Origin: Serinus canaria
Lineage: Eukaryota; Chordata; Aves; Passeriformes; Fringillidae
Reading direction: 5' to 3'
Length of the DNA: 64,000 bases
NCBI RefSeq assembly: GCF_022539315.1
Contig: NC_066313.1
Span: forward strand, 37,423,059 to 37,487,058
Both the position numbers and the translations under genes were made by a program. Position 1 is the first letter of the stretch, and each line of letters opens with the position of its first letter. The notes below the pieces were generated by a model, which ran no database searches, had not been told where the DNA came from, and saw only the letters and a program-made list of their open reading frames with translations. Of this stretch, positions 1 to 10,730 are shown piece by piece.

Positions 1-3000
1 AGAAGAGGTACAGGTATCAGGACAATTGCAGACAGAGAGATTTTAGAGTCTTAACCTGCTCCTGCGGAGCCAACAACAGAAGTTCAGCTGACTTCAGCCA
101 CACAGATTCAGACAGAAAGATCTTCAGAAAGATTAACACAGGAAAAAACATGTGTGAAAAGGTATACAAGAGAAAAAGAGAAAGCAGGTTTCCATGGGTG
201 TTCTTCAAAATAGATATATATTTTAAAATGTAATTTTAATTGTAGATTTACATGTTTCAACCATATGAAAAATGTAGATCACATGGAGAGTTCTTTCATT
301 GTTAAAATAACTAAAATAGAAGATGGATTTTCACTTTACATATTCATCTCTGAAATTCTTTATTTTTTCTTATTATTGTGAAATTTGCACATCTGCTCTG
401 GTTCAATATTCTCCCAGCCTTCCCAGATACTCTTTTGTATCTGCTCACCACTGGCCTGTTACACAGCAATACTGAATTTAGAGGGCTTATTTTTCATTGT
501 TAAAATCTGTGACTCTTTCAGCATAATTGGGGGTATATATACAAAATAACGGTATTAACAACAAGTATTATGTATCAAAAGTATCCAAAAGCAAATGGTA
601 GACAAGAAAGACACAAATGCTGGTACCTGGTAAGTAATTAAACCTGTTCCTAAGAGCAAGTTCTTTGTAAGTACAATAACTACTTGTTTTCTTAACAAGC
701 TATGTTCATCTAATGTCCTTAGCATAGCTATGTCTTTGCAGACACCAGATGTTGCAGTGGGGTTTTTCCTCATCCTAACTCTTTAAATAAAGTTTACCAT
801 CCCCTCTACTCTGTGCTTGTTCTCCAGAAATAGCCTTTGAGTTCACACACGCCCAGCTTACATGGGGCTGAGGTTGGGATGTGGTCTCTGGTAAGCCAAA
901 TGAAAGAGTGTTACACAAACCTCCTGTCTTGAAATTCTGCCTAGAAATTATCAAAACCACAGACAAGTAGGCAGAGCAGAGGATCTCAGCTGCTGAGGTC
1001 ATCCACTTCCTTTGAGATTATATAGATCAGAAATATTCAAACCTCTACCACCTTTCCCCACACATTCAAGGAGTATTTAGTCCAGAATAGCAGCATTTTC
1101 AGCAAGGTGAAATGGCCTGAAAGAAAGAAAGCAAGTCATTTACTAAGTAAGCAGTCCCAGACTGAATTGCCCCTGAATGCTGCGAATGATGAAATAATTT
1201 GGTCATGTGAAAGACCTCAAAGACCTGTGCCCTTAGAGGTCTGGGCTAGATTTTTATCTTAGATTTCTTAGGCTAATGTAGTTTCTCAGTTCCTTTCCCA
1301 TGACTTTTTTATTTCTGATGTTATCTAAGCATATGTGACATACTTTCCCATTCAGATCTAGGGCTATATAGTTCATTAACTGGTGTCTTATAGTTTAGCT
1401 GTACAACATGCTTAGGAATTGTTGTGGCTACTTTTTAAGGACATGGGGATACTGGGGGAGGGAAAGAAAGTTCTTGGTGGGGAGTGTTGGTAAAGTTGCT
1501 TTTATTACATGTGAATGTTTGCCAGTAGCTTAATTTTAAAACTAGTGCTGACTGTAATTTTCATGTATTATAAGGCTTTTGCATCCCACTCCCCCTCTTG
1601 ACTTTTGTGTAATTTGACTTATTAAAAAAATATGATTATTATTCTTTATATATTCCAATAAAAGGTTTAAACAACTTATTTCTGTCTGAAATCTCTCTAT
1701 CCTACCAATATATTGGTTATATAACCAATTGTGAGCAAAACTGGTCACAATGAAAAATTTACTTTAGCCTTCTGTGACTGGTTATACCAAACACTTTGGA
1801 ATTTCTTACATTTGGATGTAATAATATGCAATGACAGGGATTTTTACCTTCACATAAGGTGCCTCCTTCGGTAATAGAGCATAACATATTTTGAGATGAC
1901 GCTTTTCTTACAGTATTCACTTTTTAAATAAGTACTCCACACTTGAAGTTGGTAAAATGGTGGTTAAAATGGCATGTTAGATTCCAAGCATCACATTTGC
2001 AAACTGCTTAATATTGTTTGAAAACAGAAGAGTGCAAAGCAGAACACTAGAATGCAATTGTGTGACTGCTGCGTCTCTGTTTTGCCCACGTACCTTGTGC
2101 AGCTCAAACCACAGTGGCCTGATGTTAGCTGCCCGCAGGGGAGGCACAGAAGGGGTGTTTCAGTTTCCACTCACTGTTGCTGTTCTGAGTAGTCATTACT
2201 TGTGTTAGAGAAGAACCTATCAGCTCAGACATAGTCCTGCACTGTTGAGTATTGTGAAAAGATGGTTTCTGTTCCTTTGAACGTATGATTTAAGGATGAA
2301 GTAAGAGACAGAAGGCGGATAATGGGAAACAAAAAAAGAACAGAGGGAGACAGCCAGTTATTTATGATTGCAATGACAAGTGGAGGTCACATAACCACAG
2401 TTTTGTAAACAACATGAATCAAATCTCAGAGAACTTTGGAATTTGATTGTTGTTTTGGCTGAAAACGTATCTGTAGCCTTAAGTTATTAAATCACTCCCT
2501 TCTTCCTCTGACAATGCCAGGCAAGTAGGACCATGGGCAGTTATCTCAGCATTTTAGCTGGGAAGCTGAAGAAAGTAAAAGAAGTTGAGAGAAGCACCTA
2601 AAAACTTAATACAGACAGGAGACCACTACTGTTCTTATTAAAAAAAAAATTAGGCAAAACGAGTTTTGTTCACATATGCATTCAGACAAACTCAGGGTGA
2701 CCACTTTCTCCACCATGAGCATGATTAAGTGATTAGTGCTGAGAAGTGTTCTGCAGCTGGAGAGATTTGCACTCTAAATTGGCTGTAGTTTCTGCCATCC
2801 TTTAGACCCCCTAGGGTATTTTGCTTAGTCAAAATTGACATCACTGTTGCAGTCCAAAGATATATTTAAGCAAAATTCTGTGGAGGACCTTCCAGAAGGA
2901 TGTGGTGACCAATGGTGGAGGTGGGAGCAGGAATGATGGATATTTTATGGAAATACAGCATGGTAAGATTGCTGTGTGCTGCAGGTCTTCCAGCCTGCTC

Positions 3001-4600
3001 TGGGTGCAAGGCTCACAGGGCTCACTTGCTTGCACCTAAACCACCTAAGGGTGCAAAAGGAAGAAGTGGAGGAGGAAACAGAGAAGAAATCATGGAGAAT
3101 GGTAAGGAGGAATATGCAATGGTTGCCTTGTACATTTATCTAAGATTAAGGGTGGTCAAGGGTAGAGAACGATGCTGCCTGACTTGAAAGCAAAGTTGCA
3201 AAATAGATAGGTGTGCTTGCAGTAAACACCTGGCCCAAGGACTGGGGCCAGACCTCTAGTGAACTTCAAAATTTGGGAATGTGTTCTCCTCCCCTGTGAC
3301 AGTGGCTCAGAAGCATCTGGCAGATCTTTGCTTATTCTGCCTCTGCTGTGTCAACAGAAACAGAATAACTGACCCAGAACAAGCCCTTTTCTTAACTGCC
3401 AAAGTAAAGTATTTTTATCTTTCATAAAGTATGCAGTTTTACTGCTTTCTTGTTAGAATGTGGCTCTAGAGAAAGAATCTTAAGAGATTTTTTAGCATGG
3501 GGATTTATATTTTATGACAGCAGTCTTTTCAAATAGGCATTTAAAGCAGGTTTTAAAAGTGATTTTTGAGGAAAGGAGAAAGAGCTGTTACTATGGAATA
3601 ATGTAATGATAACCCTTCCTCATTAGTTGACAGGTGCTGATTTATCTTTTTCTGGTGATTGTAGATTATGTAACACTGATTGTATTTTGGGACACAGATA
3701 GATTTCTGGATTTATCCAGTATGGTATCAGGATATTGCTTTCTTGCTGGGTTTGCTTTTATTCTGATCTGATGAAAAATTACTAGTTGCTAAAAAGCTGT
3801 AGTCATTTAGTAACTATTTGAGAAACTGGTTTATTAAAAAGTGATTTTTTTTTGGTACAAAACATGTCATAGAAATGGGTTTGTTGAAATTACCCTCTGA
3901 AGTTAAAGATTGATAGAAGCATTTGCCAAAATTTTGAATATATTAATATTTTCAAAATTGAGAAATCCCTGTCTCATATTACAAAATAATTCTGTTTTAA
4001 ACTATAAATTAATAACAGCTTTTTGTAAATTATACACATAACCATATTAGAAATCACACACTTGAATTTACACAAATAAAATGGTTAGTACCTTGCATTA
4101 GTATACCATTTTGGTTAACCTTTTTGTTCAGATTTAAAAGAGTTTGTAAATTTTTCCCCAGTTCTACCTATTCCTCACAGTTTAGAATAAGATTTATTCA
4201 AACAAAAAGTTTCAAAGCTTTTCTCATTAAGTAGGCCAATTCCCACTGGTCCTATTAAAATGAAACAACACTGCAAAGAAACCAACAAAAAAACCAAGTC
4301 TGATTGTTTGTCTGTATATCTACAGCCTTGGGAGATGTGTGTGTGGGAGAGAGGGATGGAGAAGGGGAAGGATAGATGAAATTACCATATGCGTACTCCT
4401 AATCTGATGCAATGGAAGATTAATTTAAACTGCATGGTAGCTTTGCTTTGTAGCTTATCAAAGAAACTTAAAAGGGGCCTGAAAGCCAGAACTGTAGCTT
4501 GCAAGAGACTGCTTAATTTGCAGAATAATCTGAGGTTTTATTAGTCCAGGACCCAAAAAGATCCTGTTCTGCTAACACTGTCCTAAAGGGACCTGCTTCC
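1..4600. other. Noncoding AT-rich unique sequence, no gene seen
   Basis: I see no recognisable coding exon, RNA gene or repeat family here. Stop codons are frequent in all frames, and the open frames of 60-90 codons resemble no family I know. Short A and T runs occur, for example near 2640 and 3845. The one ordered structure is the nested palindrome at 1704-1729, listed separately. The stretch fits intergenic or deep intronic bird DNA. Confidence 0.7.
1704..1729. promoter_or_regulatory. Overlapping perfect palindromes with three CCAAT boxes
   Basis: Two perfect palindromes overlap. The first is 14 bp (1704-1717, core CCAATATATTGG) and the second is 18 bp (1712-1729, ATTGGTTATATAACCAAT). Together they place CCAAT boxes at 1705 (+), 1712 (-) and 1725 (+). 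CCAAT is the NF-Y recognition pentamer, but its usual flanking bases are only partly present. No CpG island or obvious transcript start lies nearby, so a promoter role is inference; an AT-rich chance palindrome is the alternative. Confidence 0.3.
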
Positions 4601-4604
4601 TTGA

Positions 4605-4690
4605 ATTCAGGCTGTGAGCTCCACAGGCAGGGACTCTATTGAAGGGGTTGATCCCTTCTGGTTCTGGTGCAGTGCTGAAACAAAGTCTTT
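4605..4690 (+). repeat. Possible ancient LINE/SINE 3' tail (L2/MIR-like)
   Basis: The phrase GAGCTCCACAGGCAGGGACT, followed by a run ending in TTCTGGTGCAGTGCTGAAAC, resembles the 'gtaagctcc...gcagggact...ttctgtgcagtgcc' block common near the 3' ends of ancient amniote repeats. Only about 85 bp can be followed and divergence is high. The family is not secure, and a chance resemblance cannot be excluded without a search. Confidence 0.3.
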
Positions 4691-5195
4691 GAAAAAGAGA
4701 CTACAAGTCATCAACTGTGGAGGATGCTTACTCAGAAAAACTAGGTAGGACTGCCAGACTGACTCCAGCCCAAAACCTGACGTGGACAGAAAGCCCTGCT
4801 GACTGCAGTGCACTTGCCTTGCACGGCTTGTGCTGTGACCCAAAACTTTGATGCATTCGTGTTTCCTTTAGGCTTCTTTTGGTTCATGCTTTTGGGCTTG
4901 TGGGGGCAGGAGGGGCAGGGTGGTGTTGACGTTTTCTGTTTGTATCTTTTTTATAGTCCCAAGTAATTATTTGGCTTTTTTGTAAAATATATCCTTTTTC
5001 AAGGTGACCTATGGTTTTTAGGTGCTTGGGAGTGCTGTTCCTGACATGAATCATGCTTGTGCTCTATCATGCTGAGCTTAATGCCAAAACACCTTTCTCT
5101 CTTTAGTGTCTACAAAGAACTTTGTGAGTGTTTTTAAATTAAACCTTTAACACATTGCAATGAGCAACTCTGTCTCTTTCCAGCATAGGATATGC

Positions 5196-5209
5196 CCAGT
5201 AGATGGCAC
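5196..5209 (+). promoter_or_regulatory. Candidate CTCF binding site
   Basis: CCAGTAGATGGCAC fits every position of the CTCF core consensus CCASYAGRKGGCRC. CTCF is the zinc-finger factor that anchors chromatin loops and insulators, and motif direction matters for loop pairing; this one points along the + strand. It lies in unique AT-rich sequence about 450 bp before a small CpG-rich patch. A perfect 14-mer degenerate match is expected by chance now and then in 64 kb, so occupancy is inferred. Confidence 0.4.
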
Positions 5210-5639
5210 CTGGAACCCACACAGTGACAACTGCTTGCCCTGAATTCCAATGTATCTCAATTCGCTACGCTGAAGTGATTTTTAGTTAACACACACCCTA
5301 TGTTTTCATTAAGACTGGCCAAAGGAGGTTACTTTAACCTCGATTAATAAAATGTATAATCATTTTGGAAATATTTGGAGTCGGAGACCTGCCAACTGCT
5401 TTTTTCTTTCTCTTTTTTTTTTCCACCCCCTGGCTCTTGCAGTAATCAATACAAGAAACTAAAATGCAAATCACGGAAAGTGTCTCCCATTTCACATCTC
5501 CTCTCAGCCTCCTTCCTGCCTCTCCCTGCATATTTTAACCCATCCTGGAAATCACGGTTGTCAGCGGACTGGTGAGGGAACCATCAGCCAAATTTGCTCT
5601 TTCTCGGTATTTTTCAAGGAGAATAAACGAAGCAAATGC

Positions 5640-5930
5640 ACAGAAAAGCACCGCTGCCACTCCCCGCGGTATTACTGGGGGAAGGAAGGGACGGACCTTG
5701 GCACAGTCCCGGCCTACCTGGGGGCTTCTACTGACAAAGAAATGTTTGGGAACATTTCGCCAGAACGAGGGCGAGAGTCGAGGCCGGCAGGGGCCGCTGC
5801 TGCCCTGCGGGAGCTGCTGGCCCGAGCCCCCGCATCCTCCGCATCCCCCTCTCCGCGAACGGCAGGGGGGCCTGCGAAAGTGTCCTCAGCACCAGCATGG
5901 GTTCCTGCCCATACTCCACAGGAAAAAAAA
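5640..5930. promoter_or_regulatory. Small CpG-rich patch
   Basis: About 290 bp stand out from AT-rich surroundings by GC content and many CpG dinucleotides, for example CCCGCGG, GGCGAGAGTCGAGGCCGG and CTCCGCGAACGG. It could be a weak CpG-island promoter, the 5' end of a noncoding RNA or the remnant of a GC-rich insertion. Open frames on both strands cross it, as expected for GC-rich DNA, and none resembles a known protein. A TTTTA microsatellite follows directly. No TATA box or clear splice donor fixes a direction. Confidence 0.4.
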
Positions 5931-5945
5931 CAAACCAAACCCAAA

Positions 5946-6037
5946 TTTTATTTTATTTTATTTTATTTTATTTTATTTTATTTTATTTTATTTTATTTTA
6001 TTTTATTTTATTTTATTTTATTTATTTTTTTTTTTTT
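5946..6037. repeat. (TTTTA)15 microsatellite followed by T13
   Basis: Fifteen perfect TTTTA units (5946-6020) are followed by TTTA and an uninterrupted run of thirteen T (6025-6037). On the minus strand this is an A-run leading into (TAAAA)n, the form left when the poly(A) tail of a retrocopy grows into a microsatellite. I could not recognise a retrocopy body next to it. Open frames of up to 156 codons through this tract are repeats of FYFIL and have no coding meaning. Confidence 0.97.
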
Positions 6038-6039
6038 AA

Positions 6040-7140
6040 TGACTGGCCCCTTCCCTTACAAAGTTTTCAATACTCTGTAATTAACTACCAGCATCTATTT
6101 AATTTCATTAGTTTATTTATTTTGCAGTTATTCTGTGGGAAGCAGGCACATCTTGAAAGCAGGTTAAGCATATTCCTGTTTTGCATGTTGAGTCCATCAA
6201 GGTCTTCTATAATAGTCAAATATCCTCTCGATGTTGAAATATGTACTCTAAAGGCACCTAAAACCAAGATTTTCTCTTACTGCTCCAGGAGATGTATTCT
6301 GGAGTACACCTGTGGTTGTGTCATCTCCACGTTGCTGTGTTGCAGGTATTTAATGATAATTAACTGAAGTGTGAAGCACCTGAGTGCATTTTAACTCCAA
6401 GTATACAAGCAGCTCTCCTGAAGTCAGCAATTCCCTTCAAGCACTTGAGGTTAATCATGTGCTTAAATGCTTGACTGTCTCTTCATTCACCACATCACAG
6501 CCTGCAGAAGAGTTGTGAAAAGTATTATGATTAAATATGAGGTAGGGGAGTCCAGGCTGAGATCAAGGCCGGTGGCTCTGGAAAAAGCTTATTCTGTCAC
6601 AGTCCTGCTGGGCACAGGATCCTGGATTTGGGGATCTGAACATGAAATCAGTGCTGATCTCAGTAGTCTGCTTGAAGATTAATGGCACTGTCCTGCTGGA
6701 GGGGCTGTCACAGCATGTTGTAAATCCACTGTCATGTTGGATGTAGACACTAAAGAAGCTGCAAAATGCTTTAACAGAGCCTGGATCTACACTAATGGCC
6801 AACTTTCAGCATGAAATTCCCTGCTTACACACATTCCTCCTGCAGCTTCAAATACCATCAGACATTGTGTAAGCTGATCTGAGTTTAAGTCAGCTGATAT
6901 TGATTTAAAAGGATAATCTCTACAAAAGCATTGACCTCTGCATATGAAAGAACTGAAAAAATCCAGCAGGGAATACATTGTGAAACTAAGTCCTAAGGCA
7001 CTCACAGGCTTTGTCTTGCCCAAACCTAAACCCAGCCATGCACTGAGCCCACTCAGGATAAACAGCCACTGCTACATGAAGGCTGCATCATCAGCTCTGC
7101 AAAGCAGTGGCAGTTGTTCATATGGTGAAATGTAGGGGGA
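6040..7140. other. Noncoding unique sequence
   Basis: No recognisable exon, RNA or repeat family. The open frames on both strands are under 80 codons and match nothing I know. Confidence 0.6.
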
Positions 7141-7149
7141 TACAGCATG

Positions 7150-7480
7150 GGTAAATGAAGGTGGTATAGAAGGTAATCTTATGCCCCAATGAGTTGCAGC
7201 TGGGCCAATTACTAAAGATTAGAAGCAGGCCTGATCTTAACAGGCCATACCCATAGCCAATAAGAACAAGTGGTATAGAAGAGAGGATTGGGGGGATCGG
7301 GAGTCAGAGGACTGCTGCAAGGACTAGGACCACTCAGTGCTCAGAGGAGCTGCCTGCGAGAAACATCAAGGAAGTACAAAGCTCTGGCCATATGAAATCC
7401 TTGCACTATAATGACGTAAGAACTCATGCTATCCAAGACAACGCTGAAATCCTGATGAGATGTCAGGACTAGCAAAGCTT
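7150..7480 (+). mobile_element. Possible LTR-like segment
   Basis: The order of elements resembles the promoter half of an avian retroviral LTR: a CCAAT box (AGCCAATAAG, about 7256), a TATA-like GGTATAGAAGAG about 15 bp later (about 7271), then GGGGGGATCGGGAGTCAGAGG and an R-like stretch with CTGCTGCAAGGACTAGGACC. A TGACGTAA CRE-type site lies near 7411. I see no matching LTR ends, target duplication or internal region, so this may be a decayed solo LTR or plain unique sequence. It is called on resemblance only. Confidence 0.3.
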
Positions 7481-7869
7481 GGGGGAAGGTGGAAAAGGAA
7501 GGGGAAGAGAAGGAAAGGAATAGGCTACACAAGGATAAGGCTACACAACATGCAGGGAATAACAGTGAATATTACATGTGATTTTAAACATCACAGTAAT
7601 GAATACGGTGCAGAGGCAGATGGGAAAGAGCAAGCAGTGTCTGCTTTCCCCTGATTTAGATGTGGACAGGATGTGAAGGTCCTCAGCTACATACCTGGAG
7701 CAGCGAGTCATTGTAGGCTAAAGTTCCTTCTCAGTCATGTAAAGCTATTATTTGGACCTTAGTAGCTTCAATAATAACAGCAAATATGTTCATTATGTAA
7801 GATAGTGCCTAACTCAGTCCAGTCAAATGGCTGTTCTGTCAAACAGAGGCTAAATGAGATAGAATTATT

Positions 7870-8320
7870 TAGCTCAGTACTGGAGCCAATCCTATTTAAT
7901 ATGTGTACCAAGGATCTGGACAATGGAATCAGGTGCACCCTCAGTCAGTTTGCAGATGACACCAAGTTGGGCAGGAGTGTTGATCTGCTGGAGGACAGAA
8001 AGGCTCTGCAGAAGAATCTGGACAAGCTGGATTGATGGACTGAGGCCATTTTTATGAGGTTCAACAAGGCCAAGTCCACCTGGGTCACAGCAGCCCAGGC
8101 AGTGCTACAGGCTGAAAAGGGCCTGGGGTGCTGGTGACAGCAGCTGAACATGAGCCAGCAGTGCCCAGGTGGCCAAGAAGGCCTGTGGGATCCTGGCCTG
8201 GATCAGCACTGGTATGGCCAGCAGGAGCAGGGCAGTGACCGTCCCCCTGTACTGGTCACTGGGTGAGGCTGCACCTGGAACTGTGTGTGCTGTTTTGGGC
8301 CCCTCACCTAGAAAGAGAAG
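7870..8320 (+). mobile_element. CR1 LINE fragment, ORF2 C-terminal part, decayed
   Basis: One frame reads [22 protein letters not shown]. It contains FADD, the metal-binding motif C of the CR1 reverse transcriptase, followed by the typical CR1 block with DDTKLG and an 'NLDKLD' end. Downstream nucleotides still follow the CR1 3' coding end, including AACATGAGCCAGCAGTGCCC and TGTTTTGGGCCCCTCA. The frame is broken by a TGA near 8036 and by an internal deletion around 8090-8130, so it is dead. The 5' part of ORF2 is missing, as usual for 5'-truncated CR1 copies. Another CR1 piece follows directly. Confidence 0.85.
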
Positions 8321-8339
8321 AGGTGTGCAAACACCCATC

Positions 8340-8560
8340 TGGAGACCTGAGGCACTCTCCTTAGAGAGGTGTGCTGCTTACTGGTGGCTCACATCAGGGA
8401 TGTCACTGAGGGACTACCAAGCCTTGTACAGGACACCATTACCCACTGCTGTTGTTTCACGTGGCACAGACAGGAGCACTCTGAGGAGTATCAAGAAGGA
8501 TAACACAACCCTAGGCGTGCTGATAAGGGATTCTGGACCACAAGTACTAGATTCTAGGAT
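8340..8560 (+). mobile_element. CR1 LINE fragment, ORF1 esterase region, decayed
   Basis: The nucleotides follow the CR1 5' region that encodes the esterase-like part of ORF1, where intact copies have a HVGTNDT motif. Here the equivalent is CTGCTGTTGTTTCACGTGGC, then AGGAGTATCAAGAAGGAT and GATAAGGGATTCTGGACCAC. The frame is interrupted and the motif residues are altered. It has the same orientation as the ORF2 piece before it, but ORF1 normally comes first, so the two pieces come from different insertions or from a rearranged copy. Confidence 0.6.
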
Positions 8561-8599
8561 TATATTGGATTCTCTTGAATTTAGACATAGACAGGCATC

Positions 8600-10600
8600 T
8601 GGTAAACATCAGTAAACTCGTTTTATTATTGGAAAGCAATTTTTTGAGTATTGTTTTCTACTCCTTTAAAGTTAGCTTAAAAGGTAAATTTGAAACAGTC
8701 TTGAAATATTTTGCTTTGTAGATAAGCACTTCAAAAATAACAAAAATGCTAAATAGATTTAATAAATATATTTTTAGCAAACCCATTGAGTACAGTCTTC
8801 TGAGTCAAATGCATAGCTCTGAACTCACGAACCTCACCTTTTTCTGCCTCTACTTCTATTTTTGTTGTAATATTTTGTTTAGAAAGTGAAAACAGATTTC
8901 ACACTGCTGAAAAGCCAAGCCAAACTCCTAAGGGAGTTTATTTCAATGATGTGTGAAGTTACCAGAGCCTTTTTCCCTCCTTAATTTCAGGTAGTACAAT
9001 ATGTAAATTGGCCAGAATACTCTGGAGAGTTTCTTTTGGGAGTCCTCCTGAAACCTGTGATGTCTCACACTTTTGATTCACTTCTGTCTGCAAGTGCATG
9101 TGCAGCACAGTGCCACAGCCTCTCTCCCACTCCCTGACTGGTATTTTTTTAACCTAACTTCAAGCACCTACCCTGCAGAGATATTTTTTTCTTCCACTGA
9201 GCTGTCCAGGCTTTCATAGTCGATGCAAACAAGAGAAAGGCATTTCTAAGGCATGAGTCACCTTACTGTAATGTACACAACTAAAATCAGGTAGAGTGCT
9301 TTTGATTTAAGAGGAAATGTGAAATGTTCCAGGTTCAAGGCAATAAGAATCATTGAAATTAGGATTTCAGCATTATATTTGATTTCTTTCTGCAAAGGGA
9401 ATACATTTGAGTACTGCTTTCTTATGGCTCTTTGTTGAAAGTGTAAATAATTCATTAATTATTCTGAAGTGTTTGGATAGTAGGGTCACATTGGGTAGGT
9501 AACTATAGGGCTATCTAGGCAGCATAAACATTCAGAATGAATCATGAGTCTGTGCATCAAAAGTGAGGTTCATTAGTCTCAGAACTGAAATTAAACTAAT
9601 GTACTCAGTGAATAGACAAATTAATTTTAACAATGTCATTGTCACTCTGTGTTTTTACCTTGAGGACAGGTAGAAACCCAAGGCAAATAATTTTCCCAAG
9701 ACATGAACCATTAGGGAAAGAAAATGCTGCTCTCAGATCACTGGACTCTCCATTGTGCACACTGTGCTGCCAGGATGTTAGCAAGCCAGCATTCCTATGC
9801 TAGATTAGGAAAAAAAAAAAGTTTCACTCATATCATTGAGGCTTAAGATGAAACACAGTCTTTTGGCAAAGATACATGACTAAGGGATCTGTGATCCCTT
9901 CCCAGCTCTCTCTTTCGTCTCTACAGCCGACATTTTCAGATATAAGTGACTTAATTACCTAAAGTTCTAGGCAGAGAACACAAACAAATGATTGTTTTTT
10001 TAGGACTGCTGAGTCACTGAAGCTGAATTTGAAAATTAACCTCTAGCTTTTTAATTCTTTGAACTTGCTATGAAAGCAAATGGAAGGTACTGTATGAGTA
10101 CCAAGAATAATTATTCTGTAACTATCACAGTGTCAGAAAAAGAATATTTTGAAAGATCTATTTTTTTTTTAAGTATGGAAAGGCATCAGTAATCACAAAA
10201 TGCCTCTGAAATCTCCTTGAAGTGTTATAAAGCCAAAAAAGACAGCTTCAGCTAAATCTAGAGTGGTTCAGCCACTAAGATATTCAAAGACTGACTTCCA
10301 GCAGATTTAGGTTTATTACAGCCCTGGCTAACTCATCCACTGAGAATCTCACTTTTCTGGCCCACCTGGTATAGCTGCTGTATATGGACCACAAAATGTC
10401 CCAGATCACATCTCAGTTGTTCTAAATGTCCATTTTGGCTGGTGCAGGGGACAGCTCTAATTGGTTAAGTATGTTCTAGTGTCTGGCCACCAGCTGCCAG
10501 CCACAACATCACACAGTGTTGCCTTAATGCTGTTTGTTCCAATCAGTTAATTTGTCTAGATTATGAACTCTTCTGTCATCCGGAAGAGAAAAGCACTTTA
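8600..10600. other. Noncoding unique sequence
   Basis: AT-rich, with no recognisable exon, RNA gene or repeat. Short A runs occur near 9810 and a T run near 10160. Confidence 0.65.
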
Positions 10601-10730
10601 AGGCTATTTCAACCCGTCTGCTCTGCCTTCCCCTGTCAAAAGTCTAATTTGCAATTAGGAATTTCAGCAGCACTTTCATGTGCTCAGAAAGCAGCAGAGC
10701 AAAGCTTCCAGGGAGATTTGTTTCCCATAG
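10600..10730. promoter_or_regulatory. Candidate homeodomain-motif element
   Basis: At 10644-10658 lies CTAATTTGCAATTAG, two inverted TAAT half-sites five bases apart, a layout bound by homeodomain dimers or POU-type factors. It sits in a block of balanced composition that lacks repeats, with repeated CAGCAG/AGCAGAG words beyond it. This looks like the conserved enhancers common in vertebrate gene deserts, but conservation cannot be judged from one sequence. Confidence 0.3.

Noticed and set aside
5572..6367. Frames of 112-156 codons across the TTTTA repeat
   Set aside because: The open stretch is the repeat itself (FYFIL units) joined to GC-rich sequence; no family resemblance.
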